Shown here piece after piece: positions 60,980-64,000 of a stretch of DNA of 64,000 nucleotides. The stretch spans positions 186,001 to 250,000 of the forward strand of contig CAWDDX010000005.1 of assembly GCA_963801195.1 (NCBI GenBank), in the 5' to 3' direction. A program made the position numbers and the translations under genes. Source of the stretch: SZUA-36 sp963801195. GTDB lineage: Bacteria; Pseudomonadota; Gammaproteobacteria; Xanthomonadales; SZUA-36. Each line of letters starts with the position of its first letter. Positions within the stretch are counted from its first letter, which is position 1. A model generated the notes under the pieces. That model had not been told where the DNA came from and did not search any database. It worked only from the letters and a program-made list of their open reading frames with translations.

Positions 60980-61010
60980 GCCGGGACCTGTAACAGGTCC
61001 CGGCTTGCTT
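60980..61010 (+). terminator. hairpin between regulators and multihaem gene
   Basis: GCCGGGACCTG and CAGGTCCCGGC form a perfect 11-base stem with a TAA loop, followed by TTGCTTT. The weak U tract suggests partial termination, so the cytochrome genes may be expressed at a different level from the regulators. Confidence 0.7.
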
Positions 61011-61038
61011 TAAAACGGCCCACAAGAGGAGATTCAAG

Positions 61039-62460
61039 ATGTTGGTCCGGAATATCAGGGGTGAGACCCGTGCAGTGTTAACCGGTTTTATGATGCTGGC
61101 GACGCTTTGCATGGTTTTCTTCGGTGGCACGTGCGCCGCTCAAACGAAGCAGACCGCCGATACAGCACAAGCAGCTGTAAGCGAAGAACCGGTGGCCGAT
61201 GCCGTGGTCAAGGACGCCGCCACACTGAGGATCGAGGCGACCCAGGAGAAAAATGAGAAATGCCTGAGGTGCCACAAGAGAGAAAAGACCAAGCTGCTTG
61301 AAGATGGCAAGGAGCTGTCGCTGCAGGTGCCGAGGGACCCTTACCTCGCATCCGCTCACGGGGTCGTCAGCTGCGTCAGTTGTCACCGCGCGATCGGAAA
61401 AATCAAGCATCCTTCGAAGAGCACCAACATCGAGATTCCCAGTGAGCGGGAATTTTCTGTTGAGATGAATGAGACCTGCCGCAAGTGTCACCGGGAGAAA
61501 TACACCCAGTACAAGGGCAGCGTGCATGCCGCGCTGGTGGCGCAGGGTAACACCAAGGCGCCGTTGTGCAGCGGTTGTCACAACCCGCACGCACCGGAAT
61601 CCAAGGCTGCATTCCAGGCTGATATGGGTATGCCTTGCAAGAAGTGTCATGAGGGTGTCTATCAAGCCTATGCCGCCAGTGTCCACGGACAGGCAAGGCT
61701 CAATGGCAACACCATCCGCGACAGCCATATCCAGGCGCCGATCTGTATGGACTGTCATCATTCCCATGAAGTGACCGGACTGGCCATTGGCGACGTCCTC
61801 AGGACCACGTGTATCGCCTGTCACGAAAACGTAATACTCTTGCATAACCAGTGGTTACCCAACGCCGGAACCCATCTCGATATCGTTTCTTGCGCGGTCT
61901 GCCACGCGCCGTTCGCCAAACGTAAGTTTGACCTTCACCTTTACGACAACAAGGCCGGGGTTCCGCTTGCAATGAAAGAAGGCGATGCGCCGATCGAGGC
62001 GCAATTGCAGGCCATTGAGGATGAAGGCGTTACCGGGGATCCTTTGGAAATATGGAAATCGAGGGGAGGATTGAGCCGCGAGGGTCTGCCCGCCGATATC
62101 TCCCTGCGCAGCCGGATGGAGGTTATGTCCGGAGTCGCTGCACACCAGATCGCCAGCAAGAGTTTCGCGGTCAGAACCTGTGAAAGCTGTCACGAGCCGG
62201 GTTGGAGGCAGAAGCAGAATGTCACGCTTTCCGTTCCCACGCCCGAAGGTGGAAGGATGAGTTTTGAAACTGATCGGGAGGTTCTGAGCTCAGTGAAAGC
62301 AGCGGACTCCATCAGTGACTTCTATGCGCTGGGTGGCAACCCGAACAAGATACTGGATTACCTGTTGCTGCTCTCACTGGCAGCCGGTATCGCGGTACCT
62401 ATCGGGCATTTCACGCTTGGTAAAATGATCAAGGAATACATGGAAAGAGGAGAAAAGTGA
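61039..62460 (+). CDS. nonahaem cytochrome c with C-terminal membrane anchor
   Basis: 473 residues. Signal sequence (TGFMMLATLCMVFFGGTCAA), then nine haem motifs: CLRCH, CVSCH, CRKCH, CSGCH, CKKCH, CMDCH, CIACH, CAVCH and, after a gap of about 100 residues, CESCH. A C-terminal helix (YLLLLSLAAGIAVPIGHFTL) anchors it. Histidines in SAHG, SVHA and SVHG are probable distal ligands. It makes a complex with the cytochrome b561 protein whose start overlaps its stop by one base (TGATG). The module parallels the fused protein at 57428-59416. Confidence 0.9.
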   Translation: MLVRNIRGETRAVLTGFMMLATLCMVFFGGTCAAQTKQTADTAQAAVSEEPVADAVVKDAATLRIEATQEKNEKCLRCHKREKTKLLEDGKELSLQVPRDPYLASAHGVVSCVSCHRAIGKIKHPSKSTNIEIPSEREFSVEMNETCRKCHREKYTQYKGSVHAALVAQGNTKAPLCSGCHNPHAPESKAAFQADMGMPCKKCHEGVYQAYAASVHGQARLNGNTIRDSHIQAPICMDCHHSHEVTGLAIGDVLRTTCIACHENVILLHNQWLPNAGTHLDIVSCAVCHAPFAKRKFDLHLYDNKAGVPLAMKEGDAPIEAQLQAIEDEGVTGDPLEIWKSRGGLSREGLPADISLRSRMEVMSGVAAHQIASKSFAVRTCESCHEPGWRQKQNVTLSVPTPEGGRMSFETDREVLSSVKAADSISDFYALGGNPNKILDYLLLLSLAAGIAVPIGHFTLGKMIKEYMERGEK

Positions 62461-63131
62461 TGTCAACCATTCCATCTGAACACAAAGAGCCCGAGGCCTG
62501 GATAAAAACCAAGGACAGCGAGCTGTACATCAACCCGCTACCGGTACGTATATGGCACTGGCTGAACGCACTGGGTTTCGTCGTGCTGATCCTCACCGGC
62601 ACTCACATCAGGTATGCAGACCGTATCAACCTGATGTCCTTTGAAACGGCGGTCAAGACACACAACTGGGTGGCGTTCGCGGTCATAGCCAACTACTTTG
62701 TCTGGCTGGGCTTTTACCTTTTCTCCGACCGGATCACGAACTATCACCCCGAGCTCAACATGAGGAAGTTTTTCGACAAGGCTTTCAAACAGATCATGTA
62801 CTACAGTTACGGTATTTTCAAAGGTGAGAAGAGCCCGCACAAGGTTGTTCCCTATGACAAGTTTAACCCGATGCAGAGCATTACCTACCAGATCATCATG
62901 CTGCTGGTGGTGCCCATGCAGTTTGCGACGGGTCTGATGATGTGGGATGTCAAGCGCTTCGAAGGTGTGATCGATCTCCTGGGCGGATTGGGTGTCATCA
63001 ACACCGTCCACGTTTTGATCTATATCTTTTTCGTGTCATTTACGATGATCCACGCCTACATGGGTGCGCTCGGGCACACGCCGGTGACGCATTTCAGGGA
63101 GATGTTTACCGGTTACGAGGAAGAACACTGA
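62460..63131 (+). CDS. cytochrome b561-type quinone-interacting membrane subunit
   Basis: 223 residues. Four helices with haem-b histidines: LPVRIWHWLNALGFVVLIL (His), FETAVKTHNWVAFAVIANYF (His), YQIIMLLVVPMQFATGLMMW, and VLIYIFFVSFTMIHAYMGAL followed by GHTPVTHF (His). It fits the Ni-Fe hydrogenase/thiosulfate-reductase cytochrome b family. It should take electrons from quinol, or give them to quinone, and pass them to the nonahaem partner. GGAG lies seven bases before the ATG. It ends the operon; the next gene is convergent. Confidence 0.9.
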   Translation: MSTIPSEHKEPEAWIKTKDSELYINPLPVRIWHWLNALGFVVLILTGTHIRYADRINLMSFETAVKTHNWVAFAVIANYFVWLGFYLFSDRITNYHPELNMRKFFDKAFKQIMYYSYGIFKGEKSPHKVVPYDKFNPMQSITYQIIMLLVVPMQFATGLMMWDVKRFEGVIDLLGGLGVINTVHVLIYIFFVSFTMIHAYMGALGHTPVTHFREMFTGYEEEH

Positions 63132-63195
63132 GATTTAGCCCGAACTAACAACTGGCCGGCTGGCCGGCCGGTCGGTCCGGTGTGCTCAAAAACAA

Positions 63196-64000
63196 TCAGG
63201 AAACGTCGTATTCATCCTCGCCCTCGCCGTCACCCTCACCGGTATTTCCACCACGGACGTGGATGTCATATTTCTTCATCAGCGCCTGGAAATTCGTGCG
63301 TTGCATACCGGTTTCCTCGGCACTGGCGGTGACATTCCACTCGTTTCTTTTCAAGGCGCCCAGGATAAAGAGTTTTTCGACGGTTTCGACAGATTTCTGG
63401 CGTGCGATTTTCTTGACGTTTTTCAATTCCTCGCTGGTCCGCGGCACATCAAGGTCACCCATGGGCTGCATCTCAAATATATTGACCAGGTGCGCCTGGC
63501 GGATGACTCCATCACTGGTGAGGATGACGGCGCGTTGCACGACATTTTCAAGTTCCCTGACGTTACCCGGCCAGTCATGGTTTATCAGCAGGTTCATCGC
63601 GCTGGCGGAAAACTCCTTAACCTCCCGGCCCATTTCCTTGCTGAAGGTATTCAGAAAATGAAAGGCCAGCGCGGGAATGTCATCGCTGCGTTCACGCAAC
63701 GGTGGTATTTCGATCGGAAAGATATTGATGCGGTAATACAGGTCATCGCGGAAACTGCCCTCGGCGACCATGCCTTCGAGGTCCTTGTTGGTCGCGGTAA
63801 TCAGGCGGATATTGACCGATTTGGATTGCGTATCGCCGACCGCCTTGAACTCCCTCGCCTCGATAAAGCGCAGCAGCTTTGCCTGGGTGGAGAGTGAGAT
63901 ATTGCCGATTTCATCGAGGAACAGGGTACCGCCGTCGGCGGCTTCCAACAGGCCTTTCTTGTTTGACACGGCGCCGGTAAACGAACCCTTGACGTGGCCG
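63196..64000 (-). CDS. NtrC-family sigma-54-dependent activator, 5' end cut by window edge
   Basis: The C-terminal 267 residues are present. The sigma-54 contact loop reads GSFTGA (canonical GAFTGA) at the window edge, then LLEAADGGTLFLDEIGNISL (Walker B), VRLITATNKDLEGMV (sensor I), FRDDLYYRINIFPIEIPPLR and WPGNVRELENVVQRAVIL. A Fis-type helix-turn-helix near the end (WNVTASAEETGMQRTNFQAL) binds the enhancer. Its sensory domain lies outside the window. It is convergent with the cytochrome b gene and is the likely activator of the sigma-54 promoter at 59811. The acidic end GEGDGEGEDEYD is unusual. Confidence 0.92.
   Translation of the reverse strand, partial: GHVKGSFTGAVSNKKGLLEAADGGTLFLDEIGNISLSTQAKLLRFIEAREFKAVGDTQSKSVNIRLITATNKDLEGMVAEGSFRDDLYYRINIFPIEIPPLRERSDDIPALAFHFLNTFSKEMGREVKEFSASAMNLLINHDWPGNVRELENVVQRAVILTSDGVIRQAHLVNIFEMQPMGDLDVPRTSEELKNVKKIARQKSVETVEKLFILGALKRNEWNVTASAEETGMQRTNFQALMKKYDIHVRGGNTGEGDGEGEDEYDVS

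Noticed and set aside
63154..63169. GGCCGG/CCGGCC hairpin between the cytochrome b and activator genes as a terminator
   Set aside because: Short stem, no T run; likely chance in a GC-rich spacer.

Overview
The window looks like a chromosome segment of a respiratory gammaproteobacterium, probably aquatic or sedimentary. MiaE, a large SfcA/MaeA-type malic enzyme, a sphingomonad/xanthomonad-style TonB receptor beside a spinster-like MFS permease, two secreted sortilin-type propeller proteins and an unusually dense set of c-type cytochromes all fit that. A Woeseia-like relative is possible, but nothing here fixes the genus. No tRNA, rRNA, CRISPR array, insertion sequence or phage gene was recognised.

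Layout. 0-7.4 kb holds housekeeping and mixed genes: an ABC1/UbiB kinase (cut by the window edge), an arylamine N-acetyltransferase, MiaE, a glycosyltransferase-like protein, a CoA-transferase fused to a GNAT domain, and a NifX/NafY-like protein divergent from an XRE-cupin regulator. 7.4-28.4 kb is a catabolic island. Two leftward operons (TetR - acyl-CoA ligase - two MaoC-like proteins - enoyl-CoA hydratase/isomerase - secreted PHB-depolymerase-like esterase; and ketosynthase III - acyl-CoA ligase - alpha/beta hydrolase) flank a sortilin-like secreted protein. Rightward genes encode a TonB receptor, an MFS permease, an SDR and a three-gene 2-oxoacid oxidoreductase whose first subunit fuses gamma, NADPH/FAD and ferredoxin modules. 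A near-palindromic 19-bp site with an attached promoter-like block occurs in front of tetR and the ketosynthase/TonB divergon, so this is likely one TetR regulon for uptake and CoA-dependent breakdown of an unidentified hydrophobic or acyl substrate.

28.5-41.5 kb encodes secreted proteins (a 1331-aa lamin-tail/nuclease protein, a pectinacetylesterase-like hydrolase and a second sortilin-like protein broken by two single-base insertions) and an RND efflux pair. 41.5-50.9 kb holds malic enzyme, an OFA-type transporter, an archaeal-type adenosylhomocysteinase, a PAS-LuxR regulator, a beta-CASP RNase, ThpR, a CadD-like transporter and a SixA-like phosphatase.

50.9-64 kb is an electron-transfer region with 32 CXXCH haem motifs in eight proteins. 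It has small and tetrahaem c553/c4-like cytochromes, a membrane cytochrome, an NrfJ-like protein, a trihaem protein, and two quinone-interacting modules: a nonahaem cytochrome c fused to a cytochrome b561 domain (leftward), and a separate nonahaem cytochrome plus cytochrome b561 (rightward). The rightward module is preceded by two receiver-only response regulators, one with a hydrophobic tail, behind a near-consensus sigma-54 promoter; an NtrC-family activator lies just downstream, truncated by the window end. This resembles Geobacter Cbc-type quinol:cytochrome gene sets in design and is the strongest candidate here for a poorly described system. Four FNR/DNR-like boxes in the window fit oxygen-responsive control.
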